The notes below the pieces were generated by a model, which ran no database searches, had not been told where the DNA came from, and saw only the letters and a program-made list of their open reading frames with translations. Made by a program: the position numbers and the translations under genes. This document shows positions 23,211 to 38,709 of a DNA stretch of 64,000 nt, in pieces. Position 1 is the first letter of the stretch. Each line of letters starts with the position of its first letter. The DNA comes from Lelliottia nimipressuralis (lineage in GTDB: Bacteria > Pseudomonadota > Gammaproteobacteria > Enterobacterales > Enterobacteriaceae). Location: the NCBI RefSeq assembly GCF_004115925.1, contig NZ_SDDX01000030.1, positions 16,399 to 80,398 of the forward strand. The letters are read 5' to 3'.

Positions 23211-25181
23211 CTAGCTGTCGGTAAGCGTATTCTGATACCGATGCAGCACATCCGTCAGCCGCTGTACCGGTTCCGTCACTTGCCGCGGCGCTTCCCAGAC
23301 CCGCAGTTTCTCCTGGTAGATGTTTAACTCTTCCAGTAACTGGCCAAAGTAGCGGCGGCGCTTATCGTCCGACGAGGCCGAAATCACATGATCCGCCGTG
23401 CGACGCAGCTGGCGGTGAAATGCCGACAGATCGTCGTTGATCGGAATCGGCGCATTGCGCAGACGCTGGTGCGCGATGATCATCGTCAGTGCCAGGCGGA
23501 ACTTAGCAATATCGCCAGGGAACTTCGTCAGCAGTAAAAACAGCTGCTGATACAGGGCCGGCAGATGGTTCTCTTTGCGACGCGCAGTGTTGGTGGTCAT
23601 CGCAGATACCGCCGCCGAGACAAACTGGTTCAGCAGCACACGTCCGGTACGCGCATGGGAGTTATCACGCACCAGCAGGATGACCATCATCGCCAGGAAA
23701 CAGCCCACCAGCTGGCCTAACGCGCTATCGAGGAACTGGCTGAAGTGGAAGGTCATCGGGTTATCCAGCACCAGAATGTTGATCGTACTGGCGAGTGCGC
23801 CCAAAGATCCGAGACGACGCTTCTGCACTTCAATCCCGATAAAGAACGCCAGCACCGCAAGACTGATACACAGCAGCAGCATACTTTGCTGGGTGGAGGG
23901 CAGCACCACGAGGAAATAGAACGCCCCGATGGGGAGCGCCGCGAGCGCGCCATACAGAAAATCGACCGCCACCATGCGTGGATTTGGCAAACGCATCGCC
24001 AGCGAAGTTACTACCGCAATCATCACCATCGCGCTCGCACCTGACGTCCAGCCCGTCCACAGCCAGAAGAGCGTGCCGAGCACACACGCGATAGTCGTAC
24101 GCCAGAAGTTCACCATCGCATGGTGGCGCTCTGCCGACTCGGCTTTGATGACCACTTCGCTGCGTAGAATCTCCTCTTCAATAGCGCTGATTTTGGTATT
24201 ACTGATCACGCCGCGTTTGAGGAGCAGATAGCGCGTCGCCGCACCTACCCAACTGTAAATGGTGACAGGCGTGTCGCGCTCACCGGTCCAAACAATGACC
24301 CGTCGCATTCTCTTCAGCTGTTTACGCACATCCTGCACCGTCTCGACGGGTTCTGCGAACAGCTCACGGAAGGTATCCGTGACCGCCTCGGGACGGGTAT
24401 TTTGAATCAGGTAGGTTTCGCAGGCCTGGGTGATCAGCGTCAGGGAGACGGTATTGAGCGCTTTAAGGCGTCGGTTAGCGCGCGCCCAGCGGGAGGATTC
24501 CATATTCAGATTGCTGCGCATTCCTTCCAGCGCCGTGCTGCGGCGCACCAGGGCGCTCCAGGCGTTGTCCACCTCTTCACTGTCGCCGTGTTTAATACAC
24601 AGCTGCATCAGTTGATATTGAGCAACAATCAGCGCATCCAGTTCGCGATCGACTTCCTGTTTGATGGAGCGTGGCGAGAAAAGCAGATCGGCAACGATCG
24701 CACAGACAATCCCGATGACAATCTCACTGCAACGCTCAAGAGCAAACTGCGGCGCAAGCAGGGGTTCACTCTGAATGGTGATCACAATGATCAACGCGGT
24801 ATATCCGGATAAGCCCCAAGCGTAGGAGTTCTCCACCTTCACCAGCGAGGAAACCCAGGTACAAAAGCCCGCCCAGATACAGCACACCATCAGCATCATT
24901 AGCGGGGAGCGAATCATGGTGATAATGATCGTCAGCGCTGCGATACAGCCGATAAATGTCCCGGCGATACGCAGCATCCCGCGATAACGGATGGCACCAG
25001 AGTAGGGTTCGCCGCCCGCCGCGAAGGCCGGGCCCGCAGCAACAATCGCCGCCGTCAGCACCGCCCAACGCGGGGTTTCCAGCTGGAAGTGAAAACCGAC
25101 AAACAGCGCCAGCACGATGGCGCACGCCAGCTTAATGGCGAAGCGAACGTGCTGGGTGGCGATGGTGAAAATGCCCATCAC
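23211..25181 (-). CDS. aaeB: p-Hydroxybenzoic acid efflux pump, inner-membrane subunit
   Basis: This 656-residue FUSC-family protein exports aromatic carboxylic acids together with AaeA. It has two blocks of transmembrane helices (roughly 10-165 and 355-500), each followed by a cytoplasmic helical region, the usual ArAE layout. Its start lies two bases from the aaeA stop, so the two are cotranslated. Length is one residue from E. coli AaeB. Confidence 0.95.
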   Translation of the reverse strand: MMGIFTIATQHVRFAIKLACAIVLALFVGFHFQLETPRWAVLTAAIVAAGPAFAAGGEPYSGAIRYRGMLRIAGTFIGCIAALTIIITMIRSPLMMLMVCCIWAGFCTWVSSLVKVENSYAWGLSGYTALIIVITIQSEPLLAPQFALERCSEIVIGIVCAIVADLLFSPRSIKQEVDRELDALIVAQYQLMQLCIKHGDSEEVDNAWSALVRRSTALEGMRSNLNMESSRWARANRRLKALNTVSLTLITQACETYLIQNTRPEAVTDTFRELFAEPVETVQDVRKQLKRMRRVIVWTGERDTPVTIYSWVGAATRYLLLKRGVISNTKISAIEEEILRSEVVIKAESAERHHAMVNFWRTTIACVLGTLFWLWTGWTSGASAMVMIAVVTSLAMRLPNPRMVAVDFLYGALAALPIGAFYFLVVLPSTQQSMLLLCISLAVLAFFIGIEVQKRRLGSLGALASTINILVLDNPMTFHFSQFLDSALGQLVGCFLAMMVILLVRDNSHARTGRVLLNQFVSAAVSAMTTNTARRKENHLPALYQQLFLLLTKFPGDIAKFRLALTMIIAHQRLRNAPIPINDDLSAFHRQLRRTADHVISASSDDKRRRYFGQLLEELNIYQEKLRVWEAPRQVTEPVQRLTDVLHRYQNTLTDS

Positions 25182-25183
25182 AA

Positions 25184-26116
25184 TTAACCAATCTCACGCA
25201 GACGATGCGCGATTTTACGGAACAGGGAGTCGTTGTTGCCGTTACGATCTTTCTCACCGGTGATCACCACCGTCGCCGTGGTGCCGGCCGGCCACAGGTT
25301 GCCCTGCTCGTCATCGAGACGAATACGCACCGGCACACGCTGCGCCAGACGAACCCACTCAAGGTTAGAATCAACCGTTGCCATCCCTTTGGTATCGCGA
25401 GTGGCGCTGGAGTTGGTGACGCCTGCGGCTACGCTGTCCACCGTGCCTTTAAGCACGCGGTTGCTGCCCAACGGCGTGATTTCGGCGCGATAGCCTGGAC
25501 GTACCCCTTCCAGTTTGGTCTCTTCCATGTAGGCGAGAATATAGAAAGAGTGCTGTTTCACCAGCGCCACGGCGGTAGAACCGCGAGTGATAAATTCACC
25601 GGTATAGACGTTGAGGTTGGTCACCCAGCCGTCAGACGGCGCACGGATCACCGTACGTTCCAGATCCAGCTTCGCCAGGTCGCGCGTCGCCTCGGCTTTT
25701 GCCTGCTGATGCAGAACGGTTTGCAATACGTTGTTAGACTGGTCAATCTCTTCACGAGACATGGCCTGTACGCCCAGCTGGTTACGTCGTCCGGCTTCAC
25801 GGCGTTTTTCCGTGGCCAGCGCCCGATAGTAGGCGACGTCTGCTTCAGCCTCTTCGAGGGCTTTCTGGTAGCGAGGCTGATCGATGGTGAAAAGCACCTG
25901 ATCTTTTTTCACCAGTTCGTTATCACGCACGTTAACCGCGGTGATAAGCCCGGCGACGTCAGGGGCAATGGCCACCACATCCGCGCTGAAACGCGCGTCG
26001 CGCGTCCAGGGTGACTCGGTGTAAAACACCCAGGCGCGGAAAATTGCGATGAACGCCAGGACCACCAGCGCCACGGTGATGGCGGTACGGGAGATATTTC
26101 TTGTTAGTGTTTTCAC
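25184..26116 (-). CDS. aaeA: p-Hydroxybenzoic acid efflux pump, membrane fusion subunit
   Basis: This 310-residue HlyD-family adaptor has one N-terminal transmembrane helix (about 12-30), a split biotinyl-lipoyl domain ([16 protein letters not shown] near residue 48) and a helical hairpin. The start is a GTG at 26114-26116 with GAGGT just before it, which aligns with E. coli residue 1; the ATG 28 codons upstream would overlap aaeX and is rejected. Confidence 0.94.
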   Translation of the reverse strand: MKTLTRNISRTAITVALVVLAFIAIFRAWVFYTESPWTRDARFSADVVAIAPDVAGLITAVNVRDNELVKKDQVLFTIDQPRYQKALEEAEADVAYYRALATEKRREAGRRNQLGVQAMSREEIDQSNNVLQTVLHQQAKAEATRDLAKLDLERTVIRAPSDGWVTNLNVYTGEFITRGSTAVALVKQHSFYILAYMEETKLEGVRPGYRAEITPLGSNRVLKGTVDSVAAGVTNSSATRDTKGMATVDSNLEWVRLAQRVPVRIRLDDEQGNLWPAGTTATVVITGEKDRNGNNDSLFRKIAHRLREIG

Positions 26117-26123
26117 ATCTACC

Positions 26124-26327
26124 TCAGACAAACATGCGCGATACAAGCCAGAACAGGCAGCAATACAGCGCGGTATTAAACAGTGCAGGGTGCCAGACAA
26201 AATCGTAGATGCCGGTTGGAACCAGCACCTTGCGCACCAGCCAGAAAATCGCCAGTGATAAAATTAGTTCGAAGAAAATCGGTGGGAACGATAAACCGAA
26301 CACCACGATAACGGGAAACAGACTCAT
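26124..26327 (-). CDS. aaeX: Small membrane protein AaeX
   Basis: This 67-residue DUF1656 protein with two transmembrane helices (about 5-30 and 45-65) is the first gene of the aaeXAB operon and lies seven bases from aaeA. Its role in efflux is unknown; deletion in E. coli has no reported strong effect that I can recall. Confidence 0.93.
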   Translation of the reverse strand: MSLFPVIVVFGLSFPPIFFELILSLAIFWLVRKVLVPTGIYDFVWHPALFNTALYCCLFWLVSRMFV

Positions 26328-26507
26328 GTTGACCTTGATTTGAACGCGTGCAGGCGACAGTTTTTGTTTAGCTCACACCATCGCAGAAGGGCAAGAAAAG
26401 CCGGGCGGGAATGGTGAAGCTGTTATGTCAGTAATAATATATTAACGTAACTGTTATGCTGTTATCTATAATATGTGATCTAAATCACTTTTAAGCCAGA
26501 GTGAACA

Positions 26508-27434
26508 ATGGAACGTTTAAAGCGCATGTCTGTGTTTGCCAAAGTCGTAGAATTTGGCTCCTTTACCGCCGCGGCCCGACAGCTTCAGATGAGTGTTTCA
26601 TCCATCAGCCAGACGGTGTCAAAACTGGAAGATGAGCTTCAGGTCAAGCTGCTCAACCGCAGCACCCGCAGCATTGGGCTGACGGAGGCAGGTAAAATCT
26701 ATTACCAGGGCTGTCGTCGGATGTTGCACGAAGTCCAGGACGTTCACGAGCAACTCTATGCCTTCAATAACACCCCCATCGGCACGCTGCGGATCGGGTG
26801 TTCTTCAACTATGGCACAAAATGTCCTCGCCAGTATGACGGCGGAAATGCTCAAAGAGTATCCAGGTCTGGCGGTAAATTTGGTCACCGGCATCCCTGCG
26901 CCAGACCTGATCGCCGACGGTCTGGACGTCGTGATCCGCGTCGGTGCGCTGCAGGATTCCAGCCTGTTCTCCCGTCGCCTGGGCAGTATGCCGATGGTCG
27001 TCTGCGCCTCTAAAAACTATCTGGCGCAGTTTGGTGTGCCGGAAAAACCAGCCGATCTGAGCAATCACTCCTGGCTGGAGTACAGCGTGCGTCCGGACAA
27101 CGAGTTTGAGCTGATTGCCCCGGAAGGACTGTCGACAAAACTGCTGCCGCAGGGGCGGTTCGTGACGAACGATCCTATGACCATTTCCCGCTGGCTGGTC
27201 GCCGGAGCAGGCATCGCCTACGTGCCGTTGATGTGGGTGATCAATGAGATCAACAGCGGTGAGCTGGAGATCCTCTTCCCGCGCTACCAGTCCGATCCCC
27301 GTCCGGTGTATGCCCTCTATACGGAAAAGGACAAACTGCCGCTTAAGGTCCAGGTCTGTATTAACTACCTGACGGACTATTTTGTGGAAGTGGCGGAGCT
27401 TTATCAGGGAATGCGGGGCAGAAGAAAAGAGTAA
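26508..27434 (+). CDS. aaeR: LysR-type activator of the aae operon
   Basis: This 308-residue LysR regulator has an N-terminal winged helix-turn-helix (residues about 4-60, SFTAAARQLQMSVSSISQTVSKLE) and a periplasmic-binding-like effector domain from about residue 90. It is divergent from aaeXAB across 180 bases, the classic LysR arrangement, and in E. coli induces the pump in response to aromatic carboxylates. Confidence 0.94.
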   Translation: MERLKRMSVFAKVVEFGSFTAAARQLQMSVSSISQTVSKLEDELQVKLLNRSTRSIGLTEAGKIYYQGCRRMLHEVQDVHEQLYAFNNTPIGTLRIGCSSTMAQNVLASMTAEMLKEYPGLAVNLVTGIPAPDLIADGLDVVIRVGALQDSSLFSRRLGSMPMVVCASKNYLAQFGVPEKPADLSNHSWLEYSVRPDNEFELIAPEGLSTKLLPQGRFVTNDPMTISRWLVAGAGIAYVPLMWVINEINSGELEILFPRYQSDPRPVYALYTEKDKLPLKVQVCINYLTDYFVEVAELYQGMRGRRKE

Positions 27435-27706
27435 GCCACCCCGTAAATGCAGAGAGGTCAAATGATTATTGGAATTTGGCCCCTGCCCTCCAGTCAGAGA
27501 TAAATACCCCCAGTCCCTTCCGGCGCAATTAAGATATTTCACTGAGTTCTATTAATAATGGCGAATTGACATATTTGCCTTGTGACCTTTATCGTACTCA
27601 TTGTCTGAAACCTGTTCTACGCAAATATCAGACGGTTATAGAGTTGTTAAATAAATACTTCATAAAAATAACGTTTCTCAGGATTTTGTTTAAACAAGGA
27701 ATAAAT

Positions 27707-28321
27707 ATGAATCTATTCGAACAAACACCGCCTTCACGCAGGCGCTACGGACTCGCCGCGTTCATTGGGCTGATCGCCGGGATTGTCTCCGCCTTTGTCA
27801 AATGGGGCGCCGAAGTTCCTCTTCCTCCACGCAGTCCAACCGATCTATTCAGCGCCGCATGCGGGCCAGAGCAATTAATCAGAGCCGCCAGCCAAATTGA
27901 TTGCTCACGTAATTTCCTGAATCCACCCTATGTATTTCTCCGCGACTGGCTGGGCGTCGTCGACCCTAACGCTGCGGTTTATACATTTGCCGGACATATA
28001 TTCAACTGGGTTGGCGTGACACATATTATTTTCTCAATCGTGTTCGCCGTAGGCTATTGCGTTGTTGCGGAAGTCTTTCCGAAAATAAAGCTCTGGCAGG
28101 GTTTATTCGCCGGGGCATTAGCGCAGCTATTTGTTCATATGATTTCGTTCCCGCTGATGGGGCTGACACCGCCACTGTTTGATCTTCCGTGGTACGAGCA
28201 CGTTTCCGAGATAGTGGGTCACCTGATCTGGTTCTGGTCGATTGAAATTATCCGTCGCGATTTACGTAACCGCATCACTCGCGAGCCCGATCCTGAGGTG
28301 CCGCTAAACAGCGCGCGATAA
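27707..28321 (+). CDS. yagU: Inner-membrane protein YagU
   Basis: This 204-residue DUF1440 protein matches E. coli YagU almost throughout, including [14 protein letters not shown] at the N-terminus and RDLRNRIT near the end. It has about four hydrophobic segments. The ATG at 27707 follows AAGGA and gives the E. coli length. YagU is reported to contribute to acid resistance. In E. coli the gene lies elsewhere, near the paoABC/CP4-6 region, so its place between aaeR and tldD marks a different lineage. Confidence 0.92.
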   Translation: MNLFEQTPPSRRRYGLAAFIGLIAGIVSAFVKWGAEVPLPPRSPTDLFSAACGPEQLIRAASQIDCSRNFLNPPYVFLRDWLGVVDPNAAVYTFAGHIFNWVGVTHIIFSIVFAVGYCVVAEVFPKIKLWQGLFAGALAQLFVHMISFPLMGLTPPLFDLPWYEHVSEIVGHLIWFWSIEIIRRDLRNRITREPDPEVPLNSAR

Positions 28322-28331
28322 GCGTCGCAAA

Positions 28332-28368
28332 AAAAAATGGCGCGCCTTTTCAGACGCGCCATTTTTTC
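28332..28368. terminator. Bidirectional terminator between yagU and tldD
   Basis: A stem (tggcgcg / cgcgcca) flanked by a run of A on the left and T on the right serves both converging genes. Confidence 0.88.
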
Positions 28369-28382
28369 AATAAGACTTCAGG

Positions 28383-29879
<1,497 letters not shown>

Positions 29880-29914
29880 TTATGAGAGTGGGGCAATTAC
29901 TCGCCCGCGTCAAA

Positions 29915-32900
29915 TCATTGCTGTGCATCTTTGCGCGCCTGACGGAGCACCTCATTAATCTGCGGCTTATCGACCGGGCCGGTAATGCGATAGCGCAGGA
30001 TTGAGACCTTACTCCACAGCGGCCCAAGCACCTTACTGGCGGCAAACACCGCTGCGCCCACAATCGGATTGACCACGAATGCCGCAGCGACACCGACGGT
30101 CGCCGAGATCTCCGGCGCAACGACCGCTTCCATATCCAGTTCGCGACGCACCAGATTCACCGAGCCTTTCATGGCGATATCGGCCTCCAGGCCATCCACC
30201 AGCGTGTCATCCGTATGCAGAACGCCGTCTTTGATCCACGCCGTACTGCGAATAGAGTCGTAATAGAACCCTTCGCTGAAGGTATCGCTGAAGTCAAAAC
30301 GCAGTTTGCGCAGCAGCGCGTCAAAGCTCAGTAAACGTAAAAGCTGCCCGGCGTGACCAGTGCTGACGTCGGCGATTTCGCCTTTGCCCAGATTAGTTTT
30401 GAGGATGCCGTTCAGCGTAGCTTCGTCCGGTTTCCACGGCTCGGCGCGCCAGTGCAGATCGTAATTGACATCGAAGGAAGAGCCGCGCAGCGGTGTGCTG
30501 ACGCCAAAGAAATTCGCCGCCGCATCCAGCTTGTTGCCCTTGATTCTACCTTTCAGGGAGGTGCGCTGTTCGCCCGCGCCATTCACCCACTCTCCGTCCG
30601 CCGTCAGACGCCCAAAGCCGGTATCAATCAGGCCGCCTGCGAGGCTCAGGGTGTTGCCCTTCACGGCAAAATCACCGTCGATGCGGCCATATTTCTGACC
30701 CCACAGCCAGCACTCCGCGCAGCGCAGTTGTAAATCCGGCCAGCCGCTGAAATCCACTTTTGAAACCTCGGCTAACGGCGAAACCGCTCCCGTTTGCCCT
30801 TTCGTGGCCGTCGTCGGGTTGTAGTAAAGATAACGAATCGCCGCCTGCCATGGCGCATTGTCACGCATTGTGAGCGTGGCGTTAATCTCGCGGCCCTGCG
30901 CTTCCACCGTCGACCCGTTGAGGGTTGGCTCAGAGACAATGCTGAGGTTATTCCACTGCTGTCCGCCCAAGGTCAGCGACGGCGTACGGACGGTCACGCG
31001 CTGCGGGAACTGGGCAGCTTCATCCACATTTTGCCCAACACCCTTGTTAAACATCGCCAGCCACTCGGCGCCGTCCATCGCGGGCAGGTTCAGCTCAACG
31101 CCTGGCTGCTCTGGGAGTGGCGGAATGGTACGGCTGTCTGTGGTCCAGATGGCCCGGTCGAGAGTCAGTTTGCGACTGAGCAACCAGCGGCTGTTAAAGT
31201 GATTTGTACCATTCGCATTACCAGTGAGAGCGAAGCTGTTCAGATCGCCCTGCACGTTGATGTTCATCGGCAGTGGCTGCCCGGCTTTCTTATCCAGCGG
31301 TGCAGGTAAGTGACTGCTTACATTCTTCAGATCGCCGGTCACGTCGACTTTATAGTGCGCACTTCCACGATAAGGCAGGTCGATGGCCACTTTACCGTTC
31401 CAGGCAACCGTTCCGTCGATAGATTCGGCCACCGGTTTTGGCAGCACGTCCATCCGCGCGGGCTGCCAGTTAGCATCCATATTGACGGCGACCTGATAGG
31501 CTTTTTCACCTTCGGTGGTGCTGAAATCCACGTTAATCGGTTGATTAAACCAGTTGGCTTTCAGCGGCCCGCTTTTCAGATTGCCATTCACAAAGCTGAA
31601 TTTGCCGCTCAGGTTCTTGAGCGTACTATCTAGCGGCTTGATGAACAGGCTGTTGTTGTTCAGCACCACATCGCCTTCGGCGGTGGTCATCTCGCCATCC
31701 AGCGGGATGTCGAGATGCAAACGGGCATTCACATCGCCATCGATTTGCAGCTCTTGCAGCGCAGCGCCCAGCGAATCATCCAGCGGTGTCTCGTCAAAAT
31801 AAGGCCCGACGGCTTTGCCCGGCCCGTTAATGTCCGCGTCGATCAGCAGCTTCTCTTTCGAGTAATCCGGAATCACCGCTCTCAAATTACTGGCGGTTAC
31901 GCCGCCCAGCGCAACGCTGTCGGATTTCATCCACAGCCCGTCGTTCAGGAAATTCAGTTCGATATTCAGGTTTTTCAGCGCTGGCCAGTCGGGCTGGAAG
32001 GCGAAAGTCGCATTGCGCAGCGGCACCAGAACCTGGAACTGGCCTTCGTTGTGTTTGTACGGGAACAGGTGCGGATTGCCGCCATAAACCAGCGTGGCAT
32101 TATCGGCCTGACCGCCCTGAATCGCGCCGCTCAGGTAGTCCACCAGCGCTTTGCCCATCAGGTTTTCCGGGAAATAGCGCCATGCCTGGCCGCCATCGTC
32201 AGTGCTGATACCGGCCAGAATCCCCAGCCATGGCTCATCGCCTTCCGGCTGCAGATAGCGGAAATTACCGCGCGCGTGAACGCCGGTGGCTTTTACGTCG
32301 ATATCACGGCCATCCAGCTGAAAACCTTTCTCGTTATTCAGCCAGTTAAGAATGGCAGTGCCTTTTTCAATCTCTAGCGGCGCACGGAAAACCGTTTCGT
32401 ACGGCATTTTGGCGTCATTCATTTCCGCCGTCAGTCTGCCGTTTTCGACGCTGCCCTCAAGCTTTCCGCCAAAGTGTTCGGCACCGGGCAGCAGCTTCCA
32501 CTGCTTCCAGGAGAGCGCTTTCCACGAGGCCTGGAAGCGGGTTTTTTCTGTGGCCTGCAGAGGGATATCCAGCGCCAGGGTGTCGATCTGGCCGCTCGGT
32601 TGTGTGGCTTCCCAGACTTCGCCGAGCGCAGTTGATATGCGGTTCGCGATAGGCCGTAAACCGTCGAGACTTGCCAGATCGAGGTTGCTGGCGCGGATAC
32701 GCAGCTCATCGCTGCGCTTGTTGTTCACGCCGCCCACTTCCTGCTCAGGCACCCACGCCATCGTTAATGCGCCGCGCGGCCAGGCTTTGCCGTCCATAGT
32801 GATGCGGGTATCGGGAATGGAGAATTGCCAGCTGTCGCCCTGACGGGTGACGTGTGCCGTCAGGTTATCGACTGACATATCATGGGATTGCGTATCCCCT

Positions 32901-33712
32901 TTCCACGCCGCGCCGCCCTGCTTCAGCCACACATCCCCGGCGGAGATATCACCGTCGGCCAGCGTCAGCCAGCCTTCAAGACTGAAGCGCGCCCTTTGCA
33001 GCGCCACGTTATCCTGCATCCATTTGCCCAGCCAGGGTTTGACATCCACATCGTCGGCCTGCAGCCAGACTTTGCCTTTATTCAGCAGGCCGTTGTCGTC
33101 GCGCAGATCCATGCGCACCTGCATGATGCCGTGCTGCCCGTTCAGGCTGGAGAGATTCACCTGCCCTTCGGCGCGATGGCGATCTTTGCCGTTAAGCCAG
33201 GTGAGCTGCGGGATCGCCAGTTCGGCCCGTTGCCCGGAGAGGGTAATAAAACTGATTTCGCTGTCGCGCAGATCGAAATGATCGAACTGGCGCAGGAAAA
33301 GATCGCTGAAGCGGTTGGTCTCGATGCCTTTGCTGTTATCGCCCTGGTTTAGAGGCGTGTTGGTCAGAAACTGAAGCTGCCAGAAGGTGAGATCGCGAAA
33401 CTGCCAGCGCATGTGCAGCAAACTTTGCCAGACATCCAGCGCCAGCGTCACGCGTTTGATTTTGAGATGACCGCCGTCTTTCAGGCTCGCGTTGATATCG
33501 CGCACATCCAGCGTTGGGCCGAAATTTTGCCAGCTGGCACTCAGCTGGCTGACGTCAACGGGAATGCCGGTGGCGCTTTCGATCTTTGCCAGCACCTGCG
33601 GGCGCCAGCTGTCGAGATGCGGTAACACGAGGCGCAGCCCGCTCACGAGCAACGCGACAATGACGACAAGCGTTGCCCCTGTAAGCAGTAAAATTCCTGG
33701 CAATCGCCTCAC
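29915..33712 (-). CDS. yhdP: AsmA-like envelope lipid-transport protein YhdP
   Basis: This 1265-residue member of the bridge-like AsmA/TamB/YhdP group has one N-terminal transmembrane helix (about 7-28), a very long beta-groove region rich in alternating hydrophobic strands, and a C-terminal DUF3971/AsmA-like domain. In E. coli, YhdP, TamB and YdbH together move phospholipids to the outer membrane, and YhdP also affects enterobacterial common antigen. It lies between rng and tldD with short gaps, probably in one long transcript. Confidence 0.95.
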   Translation of the reverse strand: MRRLPGILLLTGATLVVIVALLVSGLRLVLPHLDSWRPQVLAKIESATGIPVDVSQLSASWQNFGPTLDVRDINASLKDGGHLKIKRVTLALDVWQSLLHMRWQFRDLTFWQLQFLTNTPLNQGDNSKGIETNRFSDLFLRQFDHFDLRDSEISFITLSGQRAELAIPQLTWLNGKDRHRAEGQVNLSSLNGQHGIMQVRMDLRDDNGLLNKGKVWLQADDVDVKPWLGKWMQDNVALQRARFSLEGWLTLADGDISAGDVWLKQGGAAWKGDTQSHDMSVDNLTAHVTRQGDSWQFSIPDTRITMDGKAWPRGALTMAWVPEQEVGGVNNKRSDELRIRASNLDLASLDGLRPIANRISTALGEVWEATQPSGQIDTLALDIPLQATEKTRFQASWKALSWKQWKLLPGAEHFGGKLEGSVENGRLTAEMNDAKMPYETVFRAPLEIEKGTAILNWLNNEKGFQLDGRDIDVKATGVHARGNFRYLQPEGDEPWLGILAGISTDDGGQAWRYFPENLMGKALVDYLSGAIQGGQADNATLVYGGNPHLFPYKHNEGQFQVLVPLRNATFAFQPDWPALKNLNIELNFLNDGLWMKSDSVALGGVTASNLRAVIPDYSKEKLLIDADINGPGKAVGPYFDETPLDDSLGAALQELQIDGDVNARLHLDIPLDGEMTTAEGDVVLNNNSLFIKPLDSTLKNLSGKFSFVNGNLKSGPLKANWFNQPINVDFSTTEGEKAYQVAVNMDANWQPARMDVLPKPVAESIDGTVAWNGKVAIDLPYRGSAHYKVDVTGDLKNVSSHLPAPLDKKAGQPLPMNINVQGDLNSFALTGNANGTNHFNSRWLLSRKLTLDRAIWTTDSRTIPPLPEQPGVELNLPAMDGAEWLAMFNKGVGQNVDEAAQFPQRVTVRTPSLTLGGQQWNNLSIVSEPTLNGSTVEAQGREINATLTMRDNAPWQAAIRYLYYNPTTATKGQTGAVSPLAEVSKVDFSGWPDLQLRCAECWLWGQKYGRIDGDFAVKGNTLSLAGGLIDTGFGRLTADGEWVNGAGEQRTSLKGRIKGNKLDAAANFFGVSTPLRGSSFDVNYDLHWRAEPWKPDEATLNGILKTNLGKGEIADVSTGHAGQLLRLLSFDALLRKLRFDFSDTFSEGFYYDSIRSTAWIKDGVLHTDDTLVDGLEADIAMKGSVNLVRRELDMEAVVAPEISATVGVAAAFVVNPIVGAAVFAASKVLGPLWSKVSILRYRITGPVDKPQINEVLRQARKDAQQ

Positions 33713-33755
33713 GCATCTCTCCTTGTCAGCCGTTCTCTTGCAGCATTGCTGCCTC

Positions 33756-35225
33756 TTACATCATCACCACGTCAAACTGCTGCTGGTTATAGAGTGGTTC
33801 GATTTGTACTTTTACCTGTTTGCCGACAAAGATTTCCACTTCCGCCAGCGCGTGCGACTCTTCGCCTTTCAGTGCTTCTGCCACCGCAGGGGAAGCATAG
33901 ACCAGAAAACGGTCGGAGTCGTAGGCGTGATGGACGCGGACAATTTCACGCATGATTTCGTAGCACACCGTCTCCACGGACTTTACCGTGCCGCGTCCGT
34001 GGCAGGTTGGGCATTCGTTGCACAGCACATGTTCAACGCTTTCGCGCGTGCGCTTGCGGGTCATCTCCACCAGGCCGAGCTGAGAGAAACCGTTGATACT
34101 GGTTTTCACCCGATCTTTGCTCAGCGCCTGCTCCAGAGAGTGCAGCACGCGGCGGCGGTGATCTTCATTATTCATATCGATAAAGTCGATGATGATAATG
34201 CCGCCAAGATTGCGCAGACGCAGCTGACGCGCGATGGCCTGCGTCGCTTCGATGTTGGTGTTGAAGATGGTGTCGTCGAGATTGCGGTGGCCGACAAATG
34301 CCCCCGTATTGATATCCACGGTGGTCATCGCTTCGGTCTGATCGATGATCAGATAGCCGCCGGATTTCAATTCCACTTTGCGCTCCAGCGCGCGCTGGAT
34401 TTCGTTCTCGACGTCAAAGAGATCAAAGATCGGCTGGCGGCCGGTGTAATGCTCCAGCAGGCCAGGCATCTCTGGGATGTATTCGGCGGTGAATTCCAGC
34501 AGCGCGTCGTAGGTCAGACGCGAATCCACGCGGATTCGATCGAGCTGCGCATCAGCGAAATCGCGCAACACGCGCTGGGCCAGCGCCAGCTCGCCGTACA
34601 GTTGATAGCGGGTCTGGTTGCGTTTTTTACGCTCCATGACTTTGGTCCAGACGCGTTTCAGGTACGCCGCATCGGAGGCCAGGTCTTCTTCGCTGATCCC
34701 TTCTGCCGCGGTACGGATAATAAAACCGCCCTGCTCGTCGCAGTAAGCGCCGACCACCTTTTTCAGGCGTTCGCGCTCGCTTTCACTTTCGATACGCTGA
34801 GAAACGCCGACGTGTGAAGCGCCCGGCATAAAGACCAGGTAGCGAGAAGGTAAAGTGATGTCGGTCGTCAGACGGGCGCCTTTGGTACCGAGGGGATCTT
34901 TCACCACCTGGACCATCAAATCCTGCCCTTGGCGAACCAGCTCGGAGATGTCGCGAACGGTAAACTGCTTTTGCTCTTCACCCGCGACACATTCGGTGTG
35001 CGGCATGATATCCGAGGCGTGCAAGAACGCTGCTTTATCAAGGCCAATATCTACAAATGCCGCCTGCATACCCGGTAGTACACGACTGACACGACCTTTG
35101 TAGATATTGCCTACTATTCCGCGTCGCGCTTCGCGCTCAATATGAATTTCCTGAAGAATGCCGCCATCAATATAGGCCACTCGGGTTTCCGATGGCGTTA
35201 CGTTTACCAACAATTCAGCCGTCAT
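33756..35225 (-). CDS. rng: Ribonuclease G
   Basis: This 489-residue endoribonuclease matures the 16S rRNA 5' end and degrades some mRNAs. It has an S1 domain (about 35-125), catalytic aspartates in [11 protein letters not shown] and IIIIDFIDM, and the zinc-link motif CPTCHGRG near residue 404. The ATG at 35225 overlaps the maf 3' end by 11 bases. It lacks the long RNase E C-terminal scaffold, so it is Rng. Confidence 0.97.
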   Translation of the reverse strand: MTAELLVNVTPSETRVAYIDGGILQEIHIEREARRGIVGNIYKGRVSRVLPGMQAAFVDIGLDKAAFLHASDIMPHTECVAGEEQKQFTVRDISELVRQGQDLMVQVVKDPLGTKGARLTTDITLPSRYLVFMPGASHVGVSQRIESESERERLKKVVGAYCDEQGGFIIRTAAEGISEEDLASDAAYLKRVWTKVMERKKRNQTRYQLYGELALAQRVLRDFADAQLDRIRVDSRLTYDALLEFTAEYIPEMPGLLEHYTGRQPIFDLFDVENEIQRALERKVELKSGGYLIIDQTEAMTTVDINTGAFVGHRNLDDTIFNTNIEATQAIARQLRLRNLGGIIIIDFIDMNNEDHRRRVLHSLEQALSKDRVKTSINGFSQLGLVEMTRKRTRESVEHVLCNECPTCHGRGTVKSVETVCYEIMREIVRVHHAYDSDRFLVYASPAVAEALKGEESHALAEVEIFVGKQVKVQIEPLYNQQQFDVVMM

Positions 35226-35808
35226 AATTATCCCTTCCCTCACGCAGTGAGTTAAAATTGCTCAGCAACTCATACGTTTCCACCAGCGGTAAGCCGACTA
35301 CGGCGTGATAGCTGCCATTAATCTTCCTGACGAAACAGCCACCCAGCCCCTGAATACCGTATGCACCTGCTTTATCCATAGGTTCACCGCTGGCGATATA
35401 ACCGGCGATCTCCTCATCGGTAAGCACTCTGAACGTGACATCCGTGACCACCAGACAATCCAGCACCTGCTGGCTGTCTGCCAGTGCAACCGCCGTCATC
35501 ACCTGATGCGTTTGTCCGGATAATTTGCGCAGCATTTGCGCCGCATGTTCACCGTCACGCGGTTTCTCGAGCACTTCACCGTTGAGAATCACGATGGTAT
35601 CTGCCCCCAGCACCGGCAAATCACGCGGGGTTTGCGCCACGCCAGCCAGGGCTTTTTCCCGGGCCAGACGAGACACATACTGCTGCGCGCTTTCGCCATC
35701 GCCCCGTTTTTCTTCAATACCGGTGACGATACGTTCAAAAGAGACACCCAGTTGAGTGAGTAACTCCTGACGACGCGGGGAACCAGAGGCAAGAAATAAA
35801 GACGTCAT
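35215..35808 (-). CDS. yhdE: Nucleoside triphosphate pyrophosphatase, Maf family (YhdE)
   Basis: This 197-residue Maf protein hydrolyses dTTP and UTP, and modified pyrimidine nucleotides, to monophosphates. The family N-terminus [12 protein letters not shown] (5-16), the ADT block (LGADTIV, about 69) and [10 protein letters not shown] (about 145) are present. It sits between mreD and rng, as in E. coli, where its product has been linked to division arrest. Confidence 0.94.
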   Translation of the reverse strand: MTSLFLASGSPRRQELLTQLGVSFERIVTGIEEKRGDGESAQQYVSRLAREKALAGVAQTPRDLPVLGADTIVILNGEVLEKPRDGEHAAQMLRKLSGQTHQVMTAVALADSQQVLDCLVVTDVTFRVLTDEEIAGYIASGEPMDKAGAYGIQGLGGCFVRKINGSYHAVVGLPLVETYELLSNFNSLREGRDNYDG

Positions 35809-35817
35809 AGAAACCTT

Positions 35818-37322
<1,505 letters not shown>

Positions 37323-37382
37323 AGGCTATGCGTATTCTCGTGTCAGAGAGAAAGGGTAGCCTTCGCTACCCTCTCAAACCGA

Positions 37383-38709
<1,327 letters not shown>

